Shown here piece after piece: positions 46,393 to 57,100 of a stretch of 64,000 bases of DNA. The DNA is taken from the NCBI GenBank assembly GCA_963556255.1, contig OY744614.1, positions 39,633,157 to 39,697,156 of the forward strand, given 5' to 3'. Position 1 is the first letter of the stretch, and the number at the start of each line of letters is the position of its first letter. This stretch comes from Allolobophora icterica. Lineage: Eukaryota > Annelida > Clitellata > Crassiclitellata > Lumbricidae. Under the pieces are notes generated by a model. It searched no databases. It saw only the letters and a list, made by a program, of their open reading frames with translations, and had not been told where the DNA came from. The translations under genes were made by a program, and so were the position numbers.

Positions 46393-46590
46393 CAGAGGCG
46401 GCACTACACCAGGGCGAACCAGGGCAAATGCCCTGGTAAAAAGCCTTTGCCCTGGTCGTTGCCCTGTCAGAATTTTGCACTGTCCATGATTTATTCGGGG
46501 CATAAATCGCCCTCTGCGGCGCTGGTTATAATACTTGTATGACTGCCCTGGCTTTGCCCTGGTTACAAAAATTGTCTGGCGCCGCCACTG
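46393..46590. mobile_element. hAT-type MITE with perfect 8-bp TSD
   Basis: Ends cagaggcggcac and ggcgccgccactg. TSD ttactgag is exact at 46385-46392 and 46591-46598. The interior repeats ccagggcaaa/tgccctgg. Confidence 0.85.
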
Positions 46591-47037
46591 TTACTGAGAG
46601 CTGCAGGTTATAACTGCTGCTGTATTATTTTTTTGCCCTGAAGTACTTCGTTCCTTCATGGTCTTATAAAGATTAAATTAGTTGTTTTTTTCCGGAACGA
46701 TTAACCCTCGTCCAAGTCCTGTTGTGCTGATACCATCGAGCCGCTGCCCGCTGTAGGCCACCACTAGTAGGTCTGGTGCACATGGTTCGGCTTAGTCAGA
46801 TAATTATGACGTGAACAGGTAAACCTTTAATTTCTTCCTGAAGCCGAATTCGATTGAGTTTCGGAACATGGAGTTCGACGAGACCGACCAGGAGCTGATG
46901 ATGCCGACAACAGTCTTATCACAGTAATTTCCTTACAATAGCATTAAAATATTATGTTAGGCCATACGTGATGTTATGTTTTCTGCATCTTCTTGTCTCT
47001 TAATTGTGGCTAACTTTTACGTCGATCTTACTTACGT

Positions 47038-47084
47038 GATCCGCAAGAACTCTCGCACGGGACGTGCGAGAGTTCTTGCGGATC
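47038..47084. repeat. Perfect 22-bp inverted repeat with 3-nt loop
   Basis: gatccgcaagaactctcgca + cg, loop gga, then the exact reverse complement. CpG-bearing arms about 590 bp upstream of the FBXO36 ATG. Confidence 0.9.
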
Positions 47085-47672
47085 GCGGTTCACCTCCCGA
47101 TTTCAGAGATTAAAATCTCAGGCTAGCACGGTCCGCGTGCACGGGGACCTTAAATGGCGTGGCACCCATTCAAACGGGCAGCGGTGGTAATTGGTAAAGG
47201 ATCTTGCCCGATAAATTCATTGAAAAATTAGCATGGTCAAGGCTAGACGGTCGCTATATACACGTGTAGGCCTAGGCCAACACTTAACCTACAAGTTTGT
47301 TTTACTGTTATTGAGTCACCAGATGGCGTCTGTTTACTGAGTCGTCTCAACCCTTGTTGGTCATAATCATGTCACGCCTATGCCTTACGCTCTTTACAGT
47401 ATTACACCACAATATGCTGTCAGTAAGTTATCTGTACGTTATGTTAGCGTAAAATCGGTGGCTCAGTATTAATTAAGGTCGGGCTTCCATCCATTTGTGG
47501 AGGGCAGCCGGTAAAGAAAATTCAGAAGGTGGTTCATCCAACGACCGCTAGGTGCGCTGCCTTAGGTGATGTCTCTTGTGGCGAGCGCCCATGACTATAG
47601 CTGGTCATCGGACCGTGCCTTACAGGTGGTTGGCGCCGTAGCAAATCAGTTGGATACGGCTGTGGCGTCAAA
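47038..47672 (+). promoter_or_regulatory. FBXO36: CpG-rich 5' flank of FBXO36
   Basis: Locally enriched in CpG compared with the AT-rich surroundings and ends in the ATG context gtcaaaATGgcg. No TATA box is obvious. Begins with the perfect palindrome at 47038-47084. Confidence 0.4.
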
Positions 47673-47774
47673 ATGGCGTCGTTGTTACCAGAGAACGGAG
47701 TTATTTACGAGTCGGCGCAAGTGGCACCGAGTCCTTCGAAAGACTACTGCCAGGTCCTGGTGACCGTTAACGAG
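47673..47774 (+). CDS. FBXO36: FBXO36 exon 1
   Basis: Residues 1-34, from ATG; resembles the vertebrate N-terminus MASWLPE...SKDYYQLLVT. Donor gtaggc, phase 0. Confidence 0.9.
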
Positions 47775-49217
47775 GTAGGCTATGTTAGCACAGTTTTAAT
47801 CCGCAGTTTTGTACGGTTCTTTATTATGGGCACTCGTGAATAAGCTGGTGCCCTGTGCTTAGCTTTTTAGTGGCGCGTTAGATATCTGAAGTTTACGGTT
47901 ACGATTACGATGAGTCTAATACTGAACGTTGGTAATATCAGTTCTGTTTTCGCTGTATCCAGAGTTCGAATCCTCGCGTATTCAGTGCGCTTATAATTAT
48001 AGCATCACGAAATCTGCGACGTGTGAATATATTGCGCCGTTCAGAAATCAGCGTCGTAGAAAAACGAATATGTTTCATATGTTCCTATCATGACATCCAC
48101 GCTCTTTGGAGGCGTATTGTACCTATGCCTGGCCACAAATTGTCATCAGTGGCACAACGCAGACCCGATGTGGGCTGCCTGGGTAGGTGTCAAGTCAAGT
48201 GTAAGATCAGGTGCATGTGACAGAGTTTTGATGGTGGTGAGCAACAGTAAACTGTGTATGAAGGACTTGTTCCCTATACAGCAACTGCATGGATCACAAC
48301 AAATTGACTCCCATGCTACAGTGCACGGTTAGGAAGGGCAACTTTAGCACCCCATCATACGTAGAATAGGCAGACGGTGACACCATTTTTGATCTAACCT
48401 TGTTTGTTTGTTTGTTTTGCCTTGAAGGTTATTTATCGTTCATGGAAGATCTCACTCAGAAGCGATTCTAAGCACGTTACCCCATCGGAGACGAAGGAAA
48501 GTTACGAAGACTTTCTCTACGATGACCGCATGCAACGTCAGCATAATCAATTTCTTATTTTTCATCTCTTGAACTTCACAGCTCACTGATTTTGTTGTTG
48601 CTGTTGTATACGCTTATCCTGTAGTTTGGTGGTTGGACTTTGTGCTGTTGCTGTTGGCTATGCTAATCCCATAGTTTGGTAAGTGCTGAGGTAACCTGCT
48701 AGGCTATTGATAACATGAATTTACGTGCATTTTTTTATGGAAGCAGAGAGGGAAAAATGTTTTGAGAGGTGCTAATGTATCCCACGCACTTGGAATAGGT
48801 TCTTATTTTCGATATAGATTACATCATGCTTGAAAGTGAATGATATGCATGAATTATGATCTTCCAACATATATCATGCCAGTGTGGTATGTGTTGGGAA
48901 ACGGTATCTACCTCCTATTATCCTATATAACTGTTTATAAAATCTGGTCACATGAATTAGGTCCTATATGTATTCGAAATATGAATGAATCAATTAATTA
49001 ATCAGCAAATGAATTACTTAATGAATTAATTCTGAAGCACAAAGACATGGTAGCTGATTGGTTAGAGCATTCGCCTTGCAACGTGGAGAGTACGGGTTCG
49101 AGCCTCCTCTGAGATTGTCACTGTGTTGGGACTTTGAGCTAGCTAGTCTGTCACTCACAATTTGCTCTTCGCAATCGAGTTATGCTTGCTCATTTGATAG
49201 AGATGCTTAATAAATGC

Positions 49218-49253
<36 letters not shown>

Positions 49254-51227
49254 ATAATTGATATTCAAGTCCCTGGGGATCTTACGTACCTCAGGCATGA
49301 AAAATATTATTAAAAAGCATGATTACAAGTACACTAACATTTGTAATCGGGTACAATGAATTGAAGATGAGAGGAGACTGCTGGTGGCGGAAATGAGCTG
49401 GCTGCGAAGAATAATTGGCAGAAGTAGAAGAGACAAGATCGGAAATGAGGTGACCAGGGTGGAGCTGGGTCAGATGGAGACAGTGGTGGACAAGATCAGG
49501 AAAAGAAGGCTTACATGGTTCGGGCATGTGACACGAATGGATAACTGGAGGCTTCCGGCCGCAGCTATGTACGGTCATGTAGAGGGAAAACGAAGCAGAG
49601 GGAGGCAAACAAAGACGTGGATGGACAATATAAAAGAAGACCTGAAAGCACAGAACATGGAGATGAGGGATGCTGTTGAAAAAATCAGGGACAGAGCTGT
49701 TTGGAGACGTCACGTTGAGGCCTCATCGTCGGCGCACGCCTGACGGAAGGGAGAGAAGAAGAAGAAGAAGACAATGAATTGCAGCACTACATTTACAGTG
49801 ACTCCTAAACCTATGCGAAGAATGTAACTGGGAATTGATTTCTTGTTTATTTAGATGATATTCGAAGGGTTTTTGGAAAGAACACTCTGCACTATGTGAC
49901 CAATCTTGCCAAAAGAGAGATCGATTTTTTCCCACGGTTGCCTAACAGTTTACTAATTCACGTTATCAAGTTTCTGGACTTGGAAGACATCAGCACACTC
50001 TCTCAAGTCTCACAACTATTCAGACAGGTATGGCCATTCAGATAGACTCTTATAGGTATTGGATTTATCTCAAGTGGTCTTAATTGATCTGATCTGGATT
50101 AAGTGGTGGTGGAAAGCAGGGTTGCCAACCCACAAAAACTTAATTTTTTTGACAAAACATTGGAACAGCTCTGGGTTTGCAAACATGTTTTCTTGCTGGA
50201 CACTTTAATGACGAGTGTGTATTAAAATGTATGGAAAACTAATCTCTCTCATTGTTAAAGGGTTAACATCATTTTTTAAACTACGGCAATCCACATTTCT
50301 TGAATTTTTTTAATCTTTATTTTCTGGCATTTTGTGAGACTTCACGTAGCAGATTTCTTTTGGTTTTGCGGTGTTCTGACCTGGATTTTTCATTGTGTTA
50401 TGGAGTGGATTTATTTTCATAAGGTATTTTTAATATGCACTTTGATAAATAAATAGCCGAGGTCAGTTGGTTGGACTTTTATTTTCGAATGACTGCACAG
50501 TTTGTTCCATGTTTCAGGTGTGTGGAAGTGAAGAGCTGTGGGAGCAGATTTACCTGTTTCAGTCGGGAAGTTCTGTAACTCCACAGCTACAGGTGCTGGC
50601 AAAGGAAAAGGGTTGGAAGAAGCTTTTCTTCATGAACAAACTCCAGATGCAGGTCAGTAGAACACTTCTTTTATTATTATTATGGTAAATTGGTTCAAGG
50701 ATTTCACTTTGGCAGTTTTTATTGATCAGTTAATAATTAATTTCACAAAGAGACTTGAGGCTGAAGCCAGGGACTCAGTGACCGGATGGATGAGCGTTCA
50801 GCCTATAAAGCAGATTCATTTGAGCTTCCACTCAGGCAGTCGCTGTGTAAGGACCTTGAGCAAGTCCTTCGCCTACTATTGCTCAGTGCTATCAGTGCTC
50901 TGTTGTATTGTTGTGTGGGCACTTCTGCACTATGGAAGGAGGTCAATATCAAACACAGCTGTATTGTATTGTATTGTATGCCAGAGCACGTGAAGGTATT
51001 TGGGGTTCCTAAATATAAATCCACTTTTGCGTAATATTCATTGTAATTGTTTAGACGTTGTGAAAGCTTTTTTATTGCTGCTGAATTCTGAATAATTAAA
51101 CAACTTTGTTTTCGTTGTGTTATTACAACAGTTACAGCTGAGACGAACCAAAAAGAAGAAATCAAACGATCAGGATCAAAGTAAAGAAAATATCGAGGAG
51201 ACTCGAGCAGCTGCCGATACCAAGTGA
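47673..51227 (+). CDS. FBXO36: F-box only protein 36-like (complete gene, 5 exons)
   Basis: Predicted substrate adaptor of an SCF (SKP1-CUL1-F-box) ubiquitin ligase; the substrate is unknown. Exons 47673-47774, 48428-48536, 49855-50027, 50518-50652 and 51132-51227 join in frame to 204 residues; human FBXO36 is 188. Seen: N-terminus MASLLPENG with SPSKDYCQVLVT, then VIYRSWKISLRSDSK and ETKESYEDFL. The F-box is at about 95-140 (FPRLPNSLLIHVIKFLDLED), followed by GWKKLFFMNKLQMQLQLRR and a lysine-rich tail. The ATG has a good context (aaaATGg) in a CpG-rich stretch. It is convergent with TRIP12 (2.7 kb between stop codons) and divergent from MYO7A. Identification rests on family resemblance along the whole length. 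Confidence 0.93.
48428..48536 (+). CDS. FBXO36: FBXO36 exon 2
   Basis: Residues 35-70 plus one base: VIYRSWKISLRS and SETKESYEDFLYDDRMQ. Acceptor ttgaag, donor gtcagc. Confidence 0.9.
49043..49255 (+). mobile_element. tRNA-derived SINE, family B, (ATT)n tail
   Basis: Head tagctgattggttagagcat and B box gggttcgagcctc, ending in ttaataaatgcataataata. In FBXO36 intron 2, directly upstream of a LINE fragment. Confidence 0.8.
49363..49771 (+). pseudogene. 5'-truncated non-LTR retrotransposon, RT C-terminal fragment
   Basis: Open frame of 119 codons from 49384 (MSWLRRIIGRSRRDKIGNE, RRLTWFGHVTRMD, GKRSRGRQTKTWMDNIKEDL, RHVEASSSAHA) typical of RTE-like LINE ORF2 ends. It ends with a (GAA)n tail just past the stop. 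Sense orientation in FBXO36 intron 2. Confidence 0.85.
49855..50027 (+). CDS. FBXO36: FBXO36 exon 3 (F-box)
   Basis: Residues 71-128 containing most of the F-box (RLPNSLLIHVIKFLDLED). Acceptor tttag, donor gtatgg. Confidence 0.94.
50199..50266. mobile_element. TTAA foldback MITE, copy 6 (subtype 1, inverted)
   Basis: acactttaatgacgagtgtg ... attgttaaagggttaa in FBXO36 intron 3. Confidence 0.7.
50518..50652 (+). CDS. FBXO36: FBXO36 exon 4
   Basis: Residues 129-173: ELWEQIYLFQSGSSVTPQL and GWKKLFFMNKLQMQ. Acceptor tttcag, donor gtcagt. Confidence 0.94.
51132..51227 (+). CDS. FBXO36: FBXO36 exon 5 (stop)
   Basis: Residues 174-204: LQLRRTKKKK then a polar tail and TGA. Acceptor caacag. The tail is not conserved in detail. 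Confidence 0.88.
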   Translation, partial: LQLRRTKKKKSNDQDQSKENIEETRAAADTK

Positions 51228-53951
51228 CGACGATGACGATTACAATGATGTCGATCAAGATGGTGCCAAGATGAGTGATCACGAGATCAAAGCGTGGTGT
51301 TGGTCATGCTGAAGAAGTCTGCCAATATTTAGTGTGATTCGTGTAGTGCTACAAATTGGTATAATCAAGTTCAGCTAGCTTTATTTGCCTACTAATGTCG
51401 TAATCTGTGTATATTTAAACACGATGACAAAGTTCGGCATATGCAAAGTTTAAGACTTGAATACTGATTATCAGGCACAAAATATTTCCTTTCATGCTGA
51501 AGAGGACACTCGCCCCCCCCACCCCCTCCCATATTGCAACTTGAACAGGTGGTTGCTTGTTCTGTGTGGAACTTTGTCGGACAGCTTCTCGGTTGTGCAA
51601 ATATTGAAAGAAGGCCAATGAAGTGAAAAGTGAAGTACCTGCCAAAAATTCCAAATTTATATTAATGGTACAGTGGAAACTCGTTACAACGCTGTCTTTG
51701 AAAGCCATATTGAGAACCAGCTTATGAGGTTGTGTTAATATGAATTCCTTGAAAAGGCTCTACATAAATTCTGTTTGATTGATTGAATAATTTGGGATAC
51801 ATTTTCCTTATATATGTTTATATTTCTCTAAGAATTTTTTACAGTGAAGCGTGTTTTAGTGAGTTTCTAGTGTAGATGCTTTAAATCATCATGTAGTGCA
51901 TTGCACGTTTTGCCGATATTTGCGAGCAATTTTAACCGTCTTTCGTGTGTTGTCATTTTTCATACTGTGCATTGTGTCATCAAGAGTACGTGTTTTTATA
52001 CTGTACATGTCACAAAATTCTTTGTTTACTTATTATTAGCATAATTTTGTTAGTGTGTAAGTAAGTTTATGTTATTATATGATTGGTAATGCTTGTGTCA
52101 GATGAATTAATGAATGCTTGTATTCCGTCTATTTTGTAAATCACTATTTCGTAAATCAGAATGGAATACATACGTGCAGTAAGTTCCAAGCAGAACATGA
52201 ATAACATCAGTCTGATTTGCCTGGTGCAAATTATTCGAGTTGTTAGCTTGTCTTTGCAGCTTTTACTCCCGATAAGGTGCCATATCGTCGTGCTTTTACA
52301 TTCTTTTAATATATATGAACAGTACTATGTTGTCAGACAGACTGTGAGAAAATGCATATTTTAATGTCGTCTGCTTAATGCTTGCGTTGTAGCAATACTG
52401 CTTACTGCTTGCTTACTCACTTATAATTTGTTTGGGTTTTTACAGAAGTCCTTGTAAGAGTTTCTCGAAAGTCCTATTTAAATGTTTAGTTACAATTACA
52501 GTTCCAATTAGTACATGCATCTTCACAATTTATTACAAAATACAGTTCTAAGTTTTACCGTATACTGAGCCAAAGGTTGTATGGTGTTTTAAACGGTTCA
52601 CATGGGCTGAAGGTTATCTAAGACTAAGTCTGGCCTAATGCGAAGTGGTCAACTTGCTATCTTTCGAGACTTGTCCACAAGCCTCTCCAGCAGGGAGCAG
52701 TTTGTAGAAAATTAACAAGTCAGTTCGCGTAGACGCCTTGAATTCCATATGTGACATTGAAGTACACAAAGTATATTACTAACCATCACACAATACAGGA
52801 CCACAAGAAAGAAAACGTTTCAATGGCTGCATTAAAAAGGTCTACGGCGTTTTAGTTTTAAATCGTTTACATTTATATCCGATAGTTGATGTGCAATTCC
52901 TGTAAAAAATACAAGTTACTTTGCATTCCATTATAAATAAAGAAAATTTACAAAGTAAATGTAATAAAGTATATATGTAGTAAACTCTTCTTGTCGTACG
53001 CAAGGTGCACTGTATGTGACAAATTTACTGTTACCCGATGATGGCCGTTGTACTTTGTAACTAATAGTTGCAATAATATAAACGCTGCATTGTAAAGTAG
53101 CTAACAGATGTCGAAAAGTGACTTCTGCCAAACTAGAAGCTTCTGCCAGTTGTTTCGCCACTACTGAGTAATAAATAAAACCACATGCAACACATGCCAA
53201 AACGTGTTCTGCAAATTAATTAAGTATAACACGGCTTTCGTTGTCGTTATCGTTAGCATCATCAGTCATCATCAGTTGTGTTTAACAAAAATATGATCAC
53301 ACAATCAGCAAACTTTAAAGTAGTTTCAGCTAGCTCTGGTTTCTTCTAACAATTTTGTAGCGTCATGAACTGCTGCATGCAACGGTGTATTGCCATAACT
53401 ACAATTAGAACAAGATTTTGCTGACACTTTTGCTACATTGTTGTCAAACAAACAATAGAATACAATTGACTCTTTTTAATAATATACCAGGATTTTCGTG
53501 AAATTAGCATCAGAAAGTCGACTAAACAAATCCGTTTACATTTTTTAGTAAATTCTGGTTACAAAGGCTATCCGAGAAATTTTTAGCTACACGAGAAGTT
53601 CATAAAAAGCAAGCAAAAAACGCGTACATGTATGGACAAAGTTCTAAGAACGATTTCGCCACATGTTGTAATCTCCATAATTTTGTGGTGCAACGATAAA
53701 AACTAAATCTGATTGTTCGGCCTACATTTCAGTTGTTTGCATATAAGCACGCTGAAAGAGGGATTCGTTCTAAGCGGAAAACTGTCTGTAAGTAAGTAAG
53801 TGAAGATAGTCTGTGGCATTGCCTCTGGAAGAAGCGAAGACAAACGGAAGCAGTGTAACAGTCTAAACAGTCTGTGACAATGCGTCTAGAGTACACCACA
53901 GTAAGCAACAGCAGTGTAACAGTCCGGTCTGCTACACTGCTCCCCAGGATG
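51228..53951. other. Convergent intergenic region, FBXO36 / TRIP12
   Basis: No ORF of merit. Presumably both 3'UTRs. Candidate poly(A) signals are AATAAA at 52936-52941 (plus) and at 52529-52534 (minus strand), so the 3'UTRs could overlap. A C-rich tract lies at 51510-51533. Confidence 0.4.
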
Positions 53952-54145
53952 CTACGATAAGAGGAAGGACAGTTGGCCCTCTCTGATAGCCATGGCCAAC
54001 TTGCTCCGCATGACTTCCATACTCGAATAGTCAGGCAGTTTAAGGTAGTTGACGCAGGTCATCACAGATGGAAGGAAGTCGTCGGCATAATCCTTAGAAT
54101 CAGTTTTTCGCACTATAGTCAACGGTGGATTCAGACTTCGTAACC
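53952..54145 (-). CDS. TRIP12: TRIP12 last exon (catalytic cysteine, stop)
   Basis: [14 protein letters not shown], then [19 protein letters not shown] with the thioester-forming Cys, then [10 protein letters not shown] and TAG at 53952-53954. Acceptor ttgcag. Confidence 0.97.
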
Positions 54146-57100
54146 CTGCAATAAAAACATCTCATGTGTTAACAAATTGATATCTAATGTGTAAACGTTA
54201 TTAAATAGCATTTAATAAATACTTGTTATTATTACTTGTAAATAAAACACTTATGTAAAGAAACATTACGTTAGAGTACATTATTTGCTTTACACAAAAA
54301 CCTAGTATTTGATTAAATAGCTGGAGAAGTTATACTTGTAATTAAACATAAGAAGAATCTAATTAAAGTGCATGTGGCATTGTAATCGTAAGCTCAAAAT
54401 TTCTAAAGTGCTACTCGAAAGCTAAGCTTAGGGCACGAGCCTATTCACAAGAGCTGCGTCAAGTCAGACGGGTTGTCCAGAGATGTCCAGTGGAGATCTG
54501 CCAGAGAGAAGAGGTAGAGGAGCTGCTAAGGCAGGTTTAACTGGCAACAGAGTTGGTCTATAACTGAAAGATTTTGGGTCTGAGCTTGCTGTGCAGACTC
54601 CAAGTTGTTCAGTCACGCACATCTAATTCACCAATGGAATATATTTTCATATGCTGAGAAGCAAAGCACTGGTCAAATATCCTTGACCCTGGGATTCATT
54701 CATCGTCTGCTTACGGGCTGAAGCACACGAGAAGCACCGCCCCTATGCGTTCCACATGGAACGAGGAAGCTCTATGTTTTGTACTGCACACGGCTTACCT
54801 CCTACAGGGAGCCGAGGGGACCCTGTAACAAACTGCAGAAAGAGTCGCTGGTCTTCTTGACTGTACGAAGATAGTATAGAAAAGAGAAACTTGACGGCCT
54901 GCGAGTCGTGAGTATAGCCATGGTCAGTCTGGCATACGTCGATCAAGTACTTGACATTCCAGTATTCTTGTTGACTGCCGCAAAACAACTGGTCCATCTA
55001 GTCAGAAACAAATCATCATCACAATTAATCACCCATAAGTTTATCATGAAAAAGACACACACCATAATATGCATCGCATGCCATACTGTATACACACAAG
55101 TATAATGTCTGTATATTATTATTATTATTATTATTATTGTTATGCACTTATTAAGCACCACTACCTCAAACTGATGCTGGCATACCTCTCTGGTATAATG
55201 TAACTTGACTGGATCCCACAATGGGTGGGCACTGAATGCAATATTCAAAGGAAAAAAGGCAACAGCAATGTATTAGAATTAACATTTCTATATTAAAAAG
55301 TCTAACTGAATAACTAGTTTATTATAACATAAGTTACAAATTAACGTTATTCAAGGCAATTCCTCAAATGGATGGCAGTAGTTACTGGAAAGAATTGTAA
55401 GTAATAAATATAACACCACTGTACAACAAACCTCTTCAACGAAAAACAGGCTGAGAGAAGGGAGGGAAAAGATGGATTCGAAACCTTCCCTAACAGCCTC
55501 AAACTGATGCTGGACACCGTACACAAGGCTCCACTTCACCACCAACTAAAACAACAAAATATCACTAATAATTATAATCTATTGCTTTCATAAAACGTAA
55601 TGTAGTTCTGGCATATAAAAGGTTACACACACACATAAAATAAAGCAACCACCCACCAGCTGATGACCTTTGTAAGTTCTTGCAGTAATTTATGAAACGT
55701 TACTCTTGCTGGATCTAGATTTGCAAATCTCTCCCTCTGTATGGTCTTAAAATTGTGAACGGAATTACAAGCTACTGAGCAGAATCTCAGTAGCTTGTAA
55801 TTCCGTTCACAATTTTAAGACTTGCCTTTTAAAAATTTCTTAGCCACCATAGGCTGTCCCTCTGTCCTAGTACACTTATCTTCTGGATAATGACCTAATT
55901 ATGGTTTGGTTTTGGTGCGCCATCTGTTACTGCCTTGCGCACTAGACACCGGCGATAAAGAAGTTACAATGTGCCTTGTTAGACAATAACCTTCAACTTG
56001 ACACAAAACAATAACATTAGCGTACCTAGACGAGAAGTCCTTTAAGCTAACCTGAGAGGCAGCCATGGGTATGAAGTTTTAGTGACTTCATTTTCTTAGC
56101 CTCTGCATACGAGGGCGGTTGGCCAGTTATTCTCCCTTGCCGTCTGATCTTCCCACCAACAGTGTGCAGTCAGTGTACTCATTACAGGTGAGGTGGATAG
56201 GGGGCACAGGTGGAGCAGAAATCTCAAAACAAATTTCTGCAACTGGCAAGGATTTGAACCCCTGACCTTTTGGTCACTGGTCCAGCACGCTAACCACTAG
56301 ACTATCGCACACCCTCAAGCCTACTTATATGCTAATGTAATATGCTAATTATACTGTAGTATATATGCTAATGTAATATGGTAATTATACTGTATATGCT
56401 AATGTAATATGGTAATTATACTGTATATGCTAATGTAATATGCTAATTATACTGTAGTATGCTAATATTACCTGAATGTATTCTTCGAGATTGTCTAATG
56501 TAACTGAAATATCTTTCCCTCCTTTCTTTAACTCGACATTTGGATATCCGGGAAGAACAAAATCCAACGCCATATCCTCGATCGTACATCCGTCCAACGT
56601 CACATCCTCCAACAGATTTCTCTGTGTTTCAGGAGACTGAAACAGTGGCAAACAAATTTCCTTAGATTAAAACAATTTTCAGATTCATCAGATTTTAAAT
56701 TCAGAGAACTCCGCAAACAAAACTGTTTTCCAGATCTGGCACCACGTCATTTAAATTACACCTCAAACAAAATCACATCACCAAAGACCACACTATTCAT
56801 TTCTAATTAATCATAATGCTATTACAAAATCCTTCTAGAACTTTCTTAATGAGTCAGCTTATTCATATTATTAGTATTATTGCTATGCACTTATTAAGCA
56901 CCATTATCTAATGAAGACGCATCACACAATGGAGCAACTGTGAGTGAAGGACCTGCTAGAGGTCCCTACATAGTAACCGTCTAAGGGGAGGCTCAAACCC
57001 AAACTTTCCACATTACAAGCAAGCACTCTAACCAACCGGCCACTGATGAACTAAGCAAGGAAGTAGGTAGCCTTTATCAGCATCTGACAAGCTCAGATTG

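Noticed and set aside
48023..48332. Overlapping 65- and 80-residue plus-strand ORFs before FBXO36 exon 2
   Set aside because: Within FBXO36 intron 1, no homology, and the frames conflict with each other.
55160..55200. Minus-strand CQHQFEVV resembling the TRIP12 exon sequence VQHQFEAV
   Set aside because: The ~17-base match lies at the end of a SINE family B fragment and the rest of the exon is absent. Coincidence is likelier than exon duplication.
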